This document shows positions 24,883-32,388 of a stretch of DNA of 41,235 nucleotides, piece after piece (the first letter of the stretch is position 1; every line of letters begins with the position of its first letter). The stretch is from Lachnospiraceae bacterium (GTDB lineage Bacteria; Bacillota; Clostridia; Lachnospirales; Lachnospiraceae). The stretch spans positions 1 to 41,235 of the forward strand of contig JAILJC010000192.1 of the NCBI GenBank assembly GCA_024694965.1, given 5' to 3'. The translations under genes and the position numbers were made by a program. The notes under the pieces were generated by a model. That model was not told the origin of the DNA. It did no database searches and worked only from the letters and a program-made list of their open reading frames with translations.

Positions 24883-24911
24883 TGGCAATAAAACCCATCC
24901 TGTGGTATCAT
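24883..24911 (+). promoter_or_regulatory. deoB: Predicted promoter of deoB
   Basis: TGGCAA (24883-24888) and TATCAT (24906-24911) are spaced by 17 bases, with TGG directly before the -10 box giving an extended -10. The start of transcription would be near 24918, about 35 bases before the chosen deoB start. Confidence 0.5.
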
Positions 24912-24952
24912 AAATGCGTTTGTATGGCAATTTAGTGCGGAGGTGGATGATT

Positions 24953-26110
24953 ATGGCTAAGCGGGTGATTCTTATAGTCATGGACAGCTTCGGGATAGGA
25001 GATGCTCCCGATGCGGATAAATTCGGGGATCTTGGGACGAATACGATGAAGTCCTGCTACGGAAGCAAGGAGTTTTGTGCCGACAATCTGCGCAGGCTCG
25101 GCATATTCAATATTGACGGGATAGATTACGATCCGGGTACGGATGCTCCTACAGGGGCTTATGCGAGGCTTATCGAAGCATCTGCGGGTAAGGATACCAC
25201 GATCGGGCACTGGGAGATAGCGGGGCTTATCTCGAAAGATCCTCTGCCGACCTTCCCCGACGGATTCCCTAAGGAAGTACTTGACGAAGTCAAAAAGGCA
25301 ACGGGCAGGGGCGTTCTCTGCAATAAACCGTATTCGGGGACCAAAGTGATAAATGATTACGGGGATGAGCATGTAAAGAGCGGGGATCTTATCATATACA
25401 CATCGGCCGATTCCGTGTTCCAGATAGCGGCGCATGAGGATGTGGTCCCGCTTGAGGAACTGTATGAGATATGCAGGACCTGCCGTAAGGGGCTAAAAGG
25501 CAAGTACGGAGTGGGCCGTGTTATCGCAAGGCCGTTTATAGGAACGAGCGGTAATTATACAAGGACCAGTAACAGACATGACTTTTCGCTGATCCCGCCC
25601 GATAAGACCATGCTTGACCATATTAAGGATGCGGGTAAGGACGTGATCGCGATCGGTAAGATATTTGATATCTTCGCCGGAGCAGGTATTACGGAGCATA
25701 CCTATACCACCGGGAATCCCGACGGGATTGAGAAGACGATCGAATACATGGATAAGGACTTTGAAGGCCTTATGTTTGTAAACCTTGTCGATTATGACAT
25801 GCTGTACGGCCACAGGAGGGATATAGACGGATATGCGAAGGCTGTTGCATATTTTGACAATAAACTGTCTGAGATATTTGCAAAAATGCGGGATGACGAT
25901 GTATTAATGATCACCGCGGATCACGGCTGCGATCCTGCTTATTTAATGACCACTGACCACACCCGTGAATGTGTGCCCCTGCTTGCATATGGGAAAAATG
26001 TAAAGCCGGGAAACTGCGGCACTCGTAATACATTTGCCGATATAGCTGCCACCGTGCTCGATTATCTTGGAGTTGATGGAAAGTCGGCAGGAAGAAGTTT
26101 GTTTGAGTAG
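24953..26110 (+). CDS. deoB: Phosphopentomutase
   Basis: DeoB interconverts ribose 1-phosphate or deoxyribose 1-phosphate and the 5-phosphates, linking nucleoside salvage to the pentose phosphate pathway. The 385-residue protein belongs to the alkaline-phosphatase superfamily, with metal ligands in VMDSFGIGDAPDA, the DTTIGHWEIAGL segment with the phosphorylated threonine, LVDYDMLYGHRRD, and MITADHGCDP with TDHTRE near the end. I chose the ATG at 24953 because GGAGG is 9 bases upstream and the protein then starts MAKRVIL; the ATG at 24947 is too close to the site, and that at 24914 lies upstream of it. No nucleoside phosphorylase gene is adjacent. It has its own extended -10 promoter. Confidence 0.95.
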   Translation: MAKRVILIVMDSFGIGDAPDADKFGDLGTNTMKSCYGSKEFCADNLRRLGIFNIDGIDYDPGTDAPTGAYARLIEASAGKDTTIGHWEIAGLISKDPLPTFPDGFPKEVLDEVKKATGRGVLCNKPYSGTKVINDYGDEHVKSGDLIIYTSADSVFQIAAHEDVVPLEELYEICRTCRKGLKGKYGVGRVIARPFIGTSGNYTRTSNRHDFSLIPPDKTMLDHIKDAGKDVIAIGKIFDIFAGAGITEHTYTTGNPDGIEKTIEYMDKDFEGLMFVNLVDYDMLYGHRRDIDGYAKAVAYFDNKLSEIFAKMRDDDVLMITADHGCDPAYLMTTDHTRECVPLLAYGKNVKPGNCGTRNTFADIAATVLDYLGVDGKSAGRSLFE

Positions 26111-26138
26111 ATTATTAAAAAGAACTAAGGAATAAGAT

Positions 26139-27728
26139 ATGTACGAAACAGAGATCAACAAGCGGCGCACGTTTGCGATAATATCGCATCCCGATGCCGG
26201 CAAAACAACATTAACTGAGAAATTCCTGTTATACGGAGGCGCTATCAACCTGGCGGGATCCGTAAAGGGTAAGGCGACCGCAAGGCATGCCGTTTCCGAC
26301 TGGATGGAGATCGAGAAGGAGAGGGGTATTTCGGTAACCTCATCCGTCCTCCAGTTTGAATACGGCGGTTTTTGCATAAACATACTTGATACGCCGGGCC
26401 ATCAGGATTTTTCGGAGGATACCTACAGGACTCTTATGGCGGCCGATTCCGCGGTCATGGTCATCGATGCCAGCAAGGGTGTTGAGGCTCAGACGAGAAA
26501 ACTGTTCAAGGTATGCGCGATGCGCGGTATTCCGATCTTTACGTTCATAAACAAGATGGACAGGGATGCCAACGATACTTTCGAACTTCTTGATGATATA
26601 GAAAAGGAGCTCGGTGTCGCCACCTGCCCCGTGAACTGGCCGATAGGCTCGGGAAAGCGCTTTAAGGGTGTGTATGACAGGAACGAAAAGGCGGTGATAA
26701 CCTTTTCGGATACCGAGAAGGGAACGAAGGAAGGACATACGGATGTACTTCCGCTTGAGGATGAAGGGCGCCTCAGGGAGTTTATAGGCGATGAAGCCTG
26801 TGACACGCTGCTTGAGGAGATCGAACTCATCGATGGTGCAAGTGCGGAGTTTGATATCGATGAGGTAAGGCGCGGCAAGCTGTCGCCCGTGTTCTTTGGA
26901 TCGGCTCTCACCAATTTCGGCGTTGAGGTGTTCCTTAAGTATTTCCTTAAGATGACAACTACACCTCTTGCAAGGAAGGCGGATATAGGGGTGATAGATC
27001 CGGTTACAAATGATTTTTCCGCATTTGTGTTTAAGATACAGGCAAACATGAATAAGGCCCACAGGGACAGGATAGCCTTTATGAGGATATGCTCAGGAAA
27101 GTTTGATGCGGGCATGGAGGTTAAGCATGTGCAGGGAGGCCGTGTAATGAGGCTTTCCCAGCCCCAGCAGATGATGGCTGATTCACGGCATGTGGTGGAA
27201 GAAGCGTATGCCGGCGATATAATCGGCGTGTTCGATCCCGGTGTTTTTTCTATAGGCGATACTATATGTATGCCGGATAAGACCTTTGAATATGAGGGCA
27301 TCCCCACCTTTGCTCCCGAGCATTTTGCAAGAGTCACACAGATGGATACGATGAAGCGCAAGCAGTTTGTCAAGGGCATCAACCAGATCGCGCAGGAGGG
27401 TGCTATCCAGATATTCCAGGAGATCGGATCGGGAATGGAGGAGATCATCGTAGGCGTTGTCGGTGTCCTGCAGTTTGAAGTGCTTAAGTACAGGCTTGAA
27501 AATGAATACAATGTTGAGATAAAGCTTGAGAACCTGCCTTATGAGCACATCCGCTGGATCGAGAATAAGGATGAGGTGGATGTCATGAAACTTACGGGGA
27601 CCTCTGATATGAAGAGGATACAGGATCTTAAGGGTAATCCGCTCCTTCTGTTCGTTAACAGCTGGAGCGTGGGTATGGTCCTTGAGAGGAACGAAGGGCT
27701 TAAACTTACCGAATTCGGGCGGAACTGA
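26139..27728 (+). CDS. prfC: Peptide chain release factor 3
   Basis: RF3 is a GTPase that removes RF1/RF2 from the ribosome after peptide release and contributes to translational quality control. The 529-residue protein starts with the G1 loop in SHPDAGKTTLTE (16-27), then the switch region KERGISVTSSVLQF, DTPGHQDF, and NKMD, followed by domains II and III (ARVTQMDTMKRKQFVKGINQIAQEG region). The length matches RF3 and not EF-G. AAGGA lies 9 bases before the ATG. It follows deoB after 28 bases and precedes a lipoprotein gene after 21 bases, so all three could share a transcript. Confidence 0.95.
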   Translation: MYETEINKRRTFAIISHPDAGKTTLTEKFLLYGGAINLAGSVKGKATARHAVSDWMEIEKERGISVTSSVLQFEYGGFCINILDTPGHQDFSEDTYRTLMAADSAVMVIDASKGVEAQTRKLFKVCAMRGIPIFTFINKMDRDANDTFELLDDIEKELGVATCPVNWPIGSGKRFKGVYDRNEKAVITFSDTEKGTKEGHTDVLPLEDEGRLREFIGDEACDTLLEEIELIDGASAEFDIDEVRRGKLSPVFFGSALTNFGVEVFLKYFLKMTTTPLARKADIGVIDPVTNDFSAFVFKIQANMNKAHRDRIAFMRICSGKFDAGMEVKHVQGGRVMRLSQPQQMMADSRHVVEEAYAGDIIGVFDPGVFSIGDTICMPDKTFEYEGIPTFAPEHFARVTQMDTMKRKQFVKGINQIAQEGAIQIFQEIGSGMEEIIVGVVGVLQFEVLKYRLENEYNVEIKLENLPYEHIRWIENKDEVDVMKLTGTSDMKRIQDLKGNPLLLFVNSWSVGMVLERNEGLKLTEFGRN

Positions 27729-27749
27729 GACGCCTGCCGGAGTGACCTG

Positions 27750-29111
27750 ATGAAGAGAGATAAGGGGTTTGTGAACTTAATAGAGAAAGCGGTGCCGGCC
27801 GCGGTCTTATGCCTTGCTTCGTTATGTCTTGCAGGTTGTGAACTGCCCGGTTTTCTGTATGATGCGAAGTGCTTTGTAAACGATATCGTCGATGATGTTA
27901 ATTATCTGCTTTCCGACGAGGAGGAATACGAGCCCGTAGTCATCGCAGACAGCGGCAGAAAGGATGCAAAAAACGATGTGTCAGTCGGAGATCCCGATAC
28001 AGAGGTGACGGAAGAGGTCATTCAGCTTGAGGATGCCGATCCGGGTGATATGGGCGATGAAGCTTCGTCTGCAGAAGACGCAGCCCTTGAAGAGCTGCTT
28101 AAGGATGAGAGGTACTATGCGTATCACACATTGAGCGACGGGGAGCGCAAGATTTACAGGCTTCTGTACAATTCCTTCTTTGATTTCGGAAAGAAGGTCA
28201 ACATGCCGACCAGAAACCCGGAGATGATAGATAAGGCCTTTGACTGCCTGCTTGCCGACAATCCGGAGCTTTTCTATGTCAAGGGATACAACCTGATAAA
28301 ATACGAGCGCGGCGGTGTTGTGGAACAGCTTGCCGTTTCGGGCATGTATACCATGACACAGTCGGATGCGAAGATCCATCGTGAGCGGGCGGATCAATAC
28401 GTTGATGCCTGCCTTGCCGGTATGCCGGCAACGGCGGATGATTATGAAAAGATAAAGTATCTTTACGAATATATCATAAAAAACACGGAATATGACCTTG
28501 CGGCGCCGAACGGGCAGAACTTTCTTAGCGTATTTGAGGGCAGGAGAAGTGTTTGCCAGGGATATTCGACCGCAATGCAGTATATGATGAACAGGCTTGG
28601 TCTGTTCTGTACCGTTGTCCGGGGGATCACACACGGCAGCGAAAGGCATGCATGGAACCTTGTAAAGGCCGACGGTGACTATTATTATGTCGATGTTACC
28701 TGGGGCGATATGTCCTATGAACTGACGGCTGACAATGATATGTCCGCACTCCCTGTGTCTCCCGAGATAAGCTACGATTACCTGTGTGTGACTACGGCAG
28801 AACTCAGTAAGACTCACACGATCGACTCTGCATTTCCCGTGCCGGAATGTGTTTCGATGAACGACTATTACTATGTCAGGGAAGGCAACTATTTCACCGC
28901 TGTTGACGATGAACGGTTGTGGAGCGTCTTTTCTAAGGGTTACGATAACGGTGATGCAATGGTTACCGTAAAATGCAGTGACGAAAGTGTGTATTCCGAT
29001 ATGTCATCCTACCTTACGGAAGACGGACGCATCTTCGATTATCTGCGTGGCTCAAAGAATGTAAATTACGTGACTCTTCCCAACCTCAATGAGCTTATAT
29101 TTTACCTGTAG
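27750..29111 (+). CDS. Lipoprotein with transglutaminase-like (papain-fold) domain
   Basis: The 453-residue protein has a lipoprotein signal peptide with lipobox CLAGC (Cys30), then an acidic, likely flexible stretch (about 55-120) and a transglutaminase-like domain around residues 235-320. The catalytic triad is complete: Cys269 in RSVCQGYS, His300 in RHAWNLV and Asp315 in YYVDVTWGD. The remaining C-terminus has no recognised domain. Related proteins (YebA/Transglut_core) in Firmicutes act as surface peptidases or cross-linkers, and the true reaction is mostly unknown. It lies between prfC and asp23 and has no specific functional neighbour. It is probably anchored outside the membrane. A GGAG lies about 8 bases before the start. 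Confidence 0.85.
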   Translation: MKRDKGFVNLIEKAVPAAVLCLASLCLAGCELPGFLYDAKCFVNDIVDDVNYLLSDEEEYEPVVIADSGRKDAKNDVSVGDPDTEVTEEVIQLEDADPGDMGDEASSAEDAALEELLKDERYYAYHTLSDGERKIYRLLYNSFFDFGKKVNMPTRNPEMIDKAFDCLLADNPELFYVKGYNLIKYERGGVVEQLAVSGMYTMTQSDAKIHRERADQYVDACLAGMPATADDYEKIKYLYEYIIKNTEYDLAAPNGQNFLSVFEGRRSVCQGYSTAMQYMMNRLGLFCTVVRGITHGSERHAWNLVKADGDYYYVDVTWGDMSYELTADNDMSALPVSPEISYDYLCVTTAELSKTHTIDSAFPVPECVSMNDYYYVREGNYFTAVDDERLWSVFSKGYDNGDAMVTVKCSDESVYSDMSSYLTEDGRIFDYLRGSKNVNYVTLPNLNELIFYL

Positions 29112-29147
29112 AAGCCCTATGTTGGACTTTTCTTTTGAGTGCACTTT

Positions 29148-29156
29148 TGATATACT
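29148..29156 (+). promoter_or_regulatory. Predicted extended -10 promoter of the asp23-recN cluster
   Basis: TGATATACT (29148-29156) combines a TGn element with a near-consensus TATACT -10 box, 27 bases before the asp23-family start. No good -35 box is present at 17 bases, which fits an extended -10 promoter. Confidence 0.55.
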
Positions 29157-29183
29157 AATGTAAAAATATTTTGGAGGTATGAT

Positions 29184-29564
29184 ATGGCTAAGGAAGCGGA
29201 TAAGCCCAATAACATAAATGCAGGTTCATACGGTGAGGTACGCATTGCGGATGACGTTGTCGGCAACATAGCCGCGATAGCAGCGACCGAGATAGACGGA
29301 GTCGCAGGTACGGTTTCCAATATGACCAAGGAACTTACAAAGAAGATGGGGATAAGGCCGAGGGCCAAGGGTGTCCGTGTTGCGATCGAGGACGGTGCAG
29401 TTACCGTAGACCTTGCTCTTATCATGAAATACGGCTACAACATACCTATTACCAGCAAACAGGTCCAGGAACGTGTCAGGACATCTATCGAGAGCATGAC
29501 CGGGCTGACCGTTCTGAACGTGGGCATCAGGATAGTCGGGATAGACATGACTAACGAGGAGTAA
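29184..29564 (+). CDS. Asp23/Gls24-family envelope stress protein (YqhY-like)
   Basis: The 126-residue protein belongs to the Asp23/Gls24 (DUF322) family. The N-terminal GSYGEVRIADDVVGNIAAIAA strand-helix, the TEIDGVAGTV segment and the C-terminal LNVGIRIVGID motif are characteristic. Members form small soluble proteins linked to cell-envelope or fatty-acid homeostasis; the Bacillus homologue YqhY also sits just upstream of nusB. A TGGAGGT ribosome binding site lies 6 bases before the ATG. nusB follows after 9 bases. The molecular role is not settled. Confidence 0.92.
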   Translation: MAKEADKPNNINAGSYGEVRIADDVVGNIAAIAATEIDGVAGTVSNMTKELTKKMGIRPRAKGVRVAIEDGAVTVDLALIMKYGYNIPITSKQVQERVRTSIESMTGLTVLNVGIRIVGIDMTNEE

Positions 29565-29573
29565 CGCAGGGTT

Positions 29574-30035
29574 ATGACGAGGAGTGAGATAAGGGAGCAT
29601 ATATTCAGGCTTGTGTTCAGGCTTGAATTCGGTTCCGAAGGGGATGTGAGGTCACAGCTTACACGCTATTTTGAGGACGGATGCACATTTGAAACACCCG
29701 AGGGCAGCGATGATAACGGACCGTGGGTCTTCAGTGAGGATGACGAACGCTACATCAGGGATAAGTACGACAGGATAGTTTCCGTGCTTGATAAGCTTGA
29801 CGTTACGATAAACGCCAATTCAAGGTCATGGGACACCAAAAGGATGGGAAAGGTCGATCTTGCGATACTGAGGCTGGCGGTTTTTGAAATGCTTCACGAT
29901 GATGACATTCCCGTCGGCGTGGCCATTGACGAAGCCGTTGAACTGGCTAAGAAATACGGGCAGGATGAATCGCCCTCTTTTATAAACGGAGTACTTGCCG
30001 GCATTGCCAAGTCCGAGGGGGGCTCGCCCGGATGA
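29574..30035 (+). CDS. nusB: Transcription antitermination factor NusB
   Basis: NusB joins NusE, NusA and NusG on rRNA leader RNA to prevent early termination. The 153-residue protein has the N-terminal MTRSEIREHIFRLVFRLEF helix, the central WDTKRMGKVDLAILRLAVFE motif and the C-terminal VGVAIDEAVELAKKYGQDESPSFINGVL region shared by the family, displayed here as consecutive segments of the same protein. The stop overlaps the xseA start by four bases (ATGA), so translation of the two is coupled. Confidence 0.95.
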   Translation: MTRSEIREHIFRLVFRLEFGSEGDVRSQLTRYFEDGCTFETPEGSDDNGPWVFSEDDERYIRDKYDRIVSVLDKLDVTINANSRSWDTKRMGKVDLAILRLAVFEMLHDDDIPVGVAIDEAVELAKKYGQDESPSFINGVLAGIAKSEGGSPG

Positions 30036-31240
30036 ATGCGTATTCGGTAGGACAGGTCAATTCATACATCAGGAATATGTTTGAGCAGGATTACATGCTG
30101 CGCTCAGTCAATGTCAAGGGAGAGGTATCAAATGTCAAGTACCACTCCTCGGGTCACATTTATTTCACCATGAAGGATAATACAGGCACGCTCGCATGCG
30201 TGATGTTTGCGGGCAATCGCAGGGGACTTGATTTCACCCTGCGTGAGGGCCAGCAGATAATTGCCGGCGGCCGTATAGATATTTACGAACGTGATGGGAA
30301 ATACCAGCTTTATGCGGCAAAGATCGTCCTTGACGGTGAAGGGCAGCTGTATGAACGATTTGAAAAGCTCAAAAAAGAGCTTGAGGAAATGGGCATGTTT
30401 TCCTCCGAATACAAGAAGCCCATTCCCAAATACATATCAAAGCTCGGGGTGGTGACTGCCCCTACGGGAGCCGCCATACATGATATAATCAATATAACAA
30501 CCCGCCGGAACCCCTATGTATCCATCATTTTGTACCCTGCGAAGGTACAGGGCGAGGGTGCGGCCGAAAGCATTGTTGCCGGCATCAGGGCACTTGAGGA
30601 GCAGGGTGTGGATATTATGATAGTGGGCCGCGGAGGAGGTTCGATCGAGGACCTGTGGGCGTTTAACGAGGAGCCGGTCGCAAGGGCGATCTTTGATTGC
30701 AGCATTCCGGTCATCTCGGCGGTCGGCCATGAAACCGATGTTACGATAGCGGATTTTGTGGCGGACATGCGGGCACCGACGCCGTCTGCGGGCGCAGAAC
30801 TGGCGGTGTTTGATTTTGCGGCATTTACCGAAATGACACAAAGCCTTAAGCAGGCCTTAAAAGACCAGCTTGCCGCATCCGTTAATCGTAAGAGGGACAG
30901 GTATGAAAAGCTGACTCTTAAGATGCAGGGTTTAAGCCCCGGCCACAGGCTCAGGGAGCAGAGGATGAGGTATTTATCGCTGCTTGACCATCTTAAGGAT
31001 GCAATGGACGGCACCCTGAAGGATAAGCGGCATTTACTGGATATAAGGGTGGAGCGCCTTGAAGCACTGTCCCCGCTCAAGCGTCTGAGCAGCGGGTATG
31101 CATTCGTGCAGGATAAGAACGGGCGTGTGATAAAGAGTGTTAAGGATGCCGGGGTTTCCGATGAGCTTAAGCTTAGCTTAAGGGACGGTGAACTCATTAC
31201 CGAGGTTAAAAACAAGGTGATCCTTAAGGACGAAAGGTGA
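30032..31240 (+). CDS. xseA: Exodeoxyribonuclease VII large subunit
   Basis: XseA is the catalytic subunit of exonuclease VII, which degrades single-stranded DNA to short oligonucleotides. The 402-residue protein has the N-terminal OB-fold (SVGQVNSYIRNMFEQD to VNVKGEVSNVK), the nuclease domain with GVVTAPTGAAIHDI, the GRGGGSIEDLW loop and GHETDVTIADFVAD, then a long coiled-coil stretch (about 265-345) and the GYAFVQDKNG end. The start overlaps nusB. Unlike Bacillus, folD is not between nusB and xseA. Confidence 0.96.
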   Translation: MNAYSVGQVNSYIRNMFEQDYMLRSVNVKGEVSNVKYHSSGHIYFTMKDNTGTLACVMFAGNRRGLDFTLREGQQIIAGGRIDIYERDGKYQLYAAKIVLDGEGQLYERFEKLKKELEEMGMFSSEYKKPIPKYISKLGVVTAPTGAAIHDIINITTRRNPYVSIILYPAKVQGEGAAESIVAGIRALEEQGVDIMIVGRGGGSIEDLWAFNEEPVARAIFDCSIPVISAVGHETDVTIADFVADMRAPTPSAGAELAVFDFAAFTEMTQSLKQALKDQLAASVNRKRDRYEKLTLKMQGLSPGHRLREQRMRYLSLLDHLKDAMDGTLKDKRHLLDIRVERLEALSPLKRLSSGYAFVQDKNGRVIKSVKDAGVSDELKLSLRDGELITEVKNKVILKDER

Positions 31241-31254
31241 AAGGAAGTGAGCCT

Positions 31255-31473
31255 ATGACCCGTGAGGAAATGGAGGCGCTGACTCTTGAAGAGGCGCTTG
31301 AGAATGTTGACAAAACACTTGATAAGCTGGCAGAGGATATTCCCCTTGAGCAGTCGTTTGATCTTTACAAGGAGGGGATGGAGCTGCTTAAATACTGCGA
31401 CGGGAAGCTTAAGAAGGTTGAGCAGCAGGTCATGGTTTTGGATGAGGAAGGTGAGCTGAATGAATTTCAATGA
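31255..31473 (+). CDS. xseB: Exodeoxyribonuclease VII small subunit
   Basis: The 72-residue helical protein is XseB, which binds the XseA coiled coil and is needed for nuclease activity. It shows the LTLEEALENVDKTLDKLA and LEQSFDLYKEGMELL helices. I chose the ATG at 31255 because AAGGA lies 9 bases upstream; a GTG at 31237 in frame would overlap the xseA stop and place the ribosome binding site inside the gene. It overlaps ispA by 14 bases. Confidence 0.93.
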   Translation: MTREEMEALTLEEALENVDKTLDKLAEDIPLEQSFDLYKEGMELLKYCDGKLKKVEQQVMVLDEEGELNEFQ

Positions 31474-32368
31474 GGAACTTAGGGACCGCGTAAGGAATGC
31501 CGAGGAAATGGTGATAAAGTACGGTGTGTCTGCAGAGGAGGGTTACCAGAAAACGGTACTGTCCGCGATGAATTACAGCCTCTTATCGGGCGGCAAAAGG
31601 TTAAGGCCCGTGATGATGAAGGAGGCATGCACCCTGTTCGGGGAGGAGCATCCCTGCCTCGGTGCGTTCATGGCAGCCCTTGAGATGATACATACTTATT
31701 CGCTTGTACATGATGACCTGCCGGCCATGGATAATGATGAATACAGGCGGGGCAAGAAGACAACACATATCGTATACGGCGAAGATATGGCAATTCTTAC
31801 AGGCGATGCGCTTTTAAACAAGGCATATGAGACGGTCGCTCATTCGCTCGATCTGTGTGCGGGAGATCCCGTGCTTACGGGAAGGGCACTTGCCGCGCTT
31901 AAGATACTTACGCATAAATCCGGTATTTACGGAATGGTTGGCGGACAGGTTTTTGATGTAGAGGCCGAGGATAACAACATTGCATTAAGTGAGGACAGCA
32001 TCCTGTTCATTTTCAGGCTTAAAACAGGTGCCCTTATACAGGCCGCGCTTACGATAGGAGCTGTACTCGGCGGCGCAACGCAGGAGGAAACGGATGTAAT
32101 GGAACTTGTCGGCGAGGCAGTCGGCATAGCTTTCCAGATAAAGGACGATATCCTCGATGTGACCGGTAATCCCAAGATACTCGGCAAGCCTGTGGGTTCG
32201 GATGAGAAGAATCACAAGACCACCTATGTTACCTTAAAAGGGTTAAAAGAGGCGGCCGAGGATGTTGATTCTTACTCAAACAGGGCAGTAAAGCTGCTTG
32301 AAACGCTTGATAAGAGGAATGAATTTCTGGAGGAGCTCATCAAGTTCCTGATAAACCGTGACAGGTGA
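31460..32368 (+). CDS. ispA: Polyprenyl (farnesyl) diphosphate synthase
   Basis: IspA condenses isopentenyl and dimethylallyl diphosphates into geranyl and farnesyl diphosphate, the precursor of undecaprenyl carriers. The 302-residue protein has the GGKRLRP motif (44-50), the first Asp-rich motif with Asp85, Asp86 and Asp91 in HDDLPAMDND, and the second with Asp229, Asp230 and Asp233 in IKDDILDVTGN. The residues before the first motif (HTYSLV) are of the short-chain type. It overlaps xseB by 14 bases and precedes dxs by 20 bases, so two steps of the isoprenoid pathway are encoded side by side. Confidence 0.95.
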   Translation: MNFNEELRDRVRNAEEMVIKYGVSAEEGYQKTVLSAMNYSLLSGGKRLRPVMMKEACTLFGEEHPCLGAFMAALEMIHTYSLVHDDLPAMDNDEYRRGKKTTHIVYGEDMAILTGDALLNKAYETVAHSLDLCAGDPVLTGRALAALKILTHKSGIYGMVGGQVFDVEAEDNNIALSEDSILFIFRLKTGALIQAALTIGAVLGGATQEETDVMELVGEAVGIAFQIKDDILDVTGNPKILGKPVGSDEKNHKTTYVTLKGLKEAAEDVDSYSNRAVKLLETLDKRNEFLEELIKFLINRDR

Positions 32369-32388
32369 CCGGTTAAGAGGTATGTACC

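Larger units (their letters stand above)
24415..24952. other. 538-base non-coding region between pnp and deoB
   Basis: This is the longest gap in the window. It holds the palindrome at 24432-24492, an AT-rich stretch, three DnaA-box-like units (24599-24780), the inverted repeats CACATTGT-TG-ACAATGTG (24701-24718), TTTCAAATTTGAAA (24739-24752) and CAATTC-ATC-GAATTG (24809-24823), and the deoB promoter. A 95-codon minus-strand frame (24611-24898) lacks a ribosome binding site and shows no recognisable fold. I see no tRNA or known riboswitch. Confidence 0.7.

Noticed and set aside
24611-24898. A 95-codon minus-strand open frame in the pnp-deoB gap
   Set aside because: There is no ribosome binding site before its ATG, no recognisable fold, and it runs through several inverted repeats and the DnaA-like units.
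26489-27511. A 340-codon minus-strand open frame inside prfC
   Set aside because: It is antisense to a complete, well-conserved RF3 gene, is serine-rich as expected of a shadow frame, and has no family pattern.
30514-31470. A 318-codon minus-strand open frame across xseA and xseB
   Set aside because: It covers two well-supported genes and its low-complexity Ser/Leu-rich translation fits an antisense shadow.
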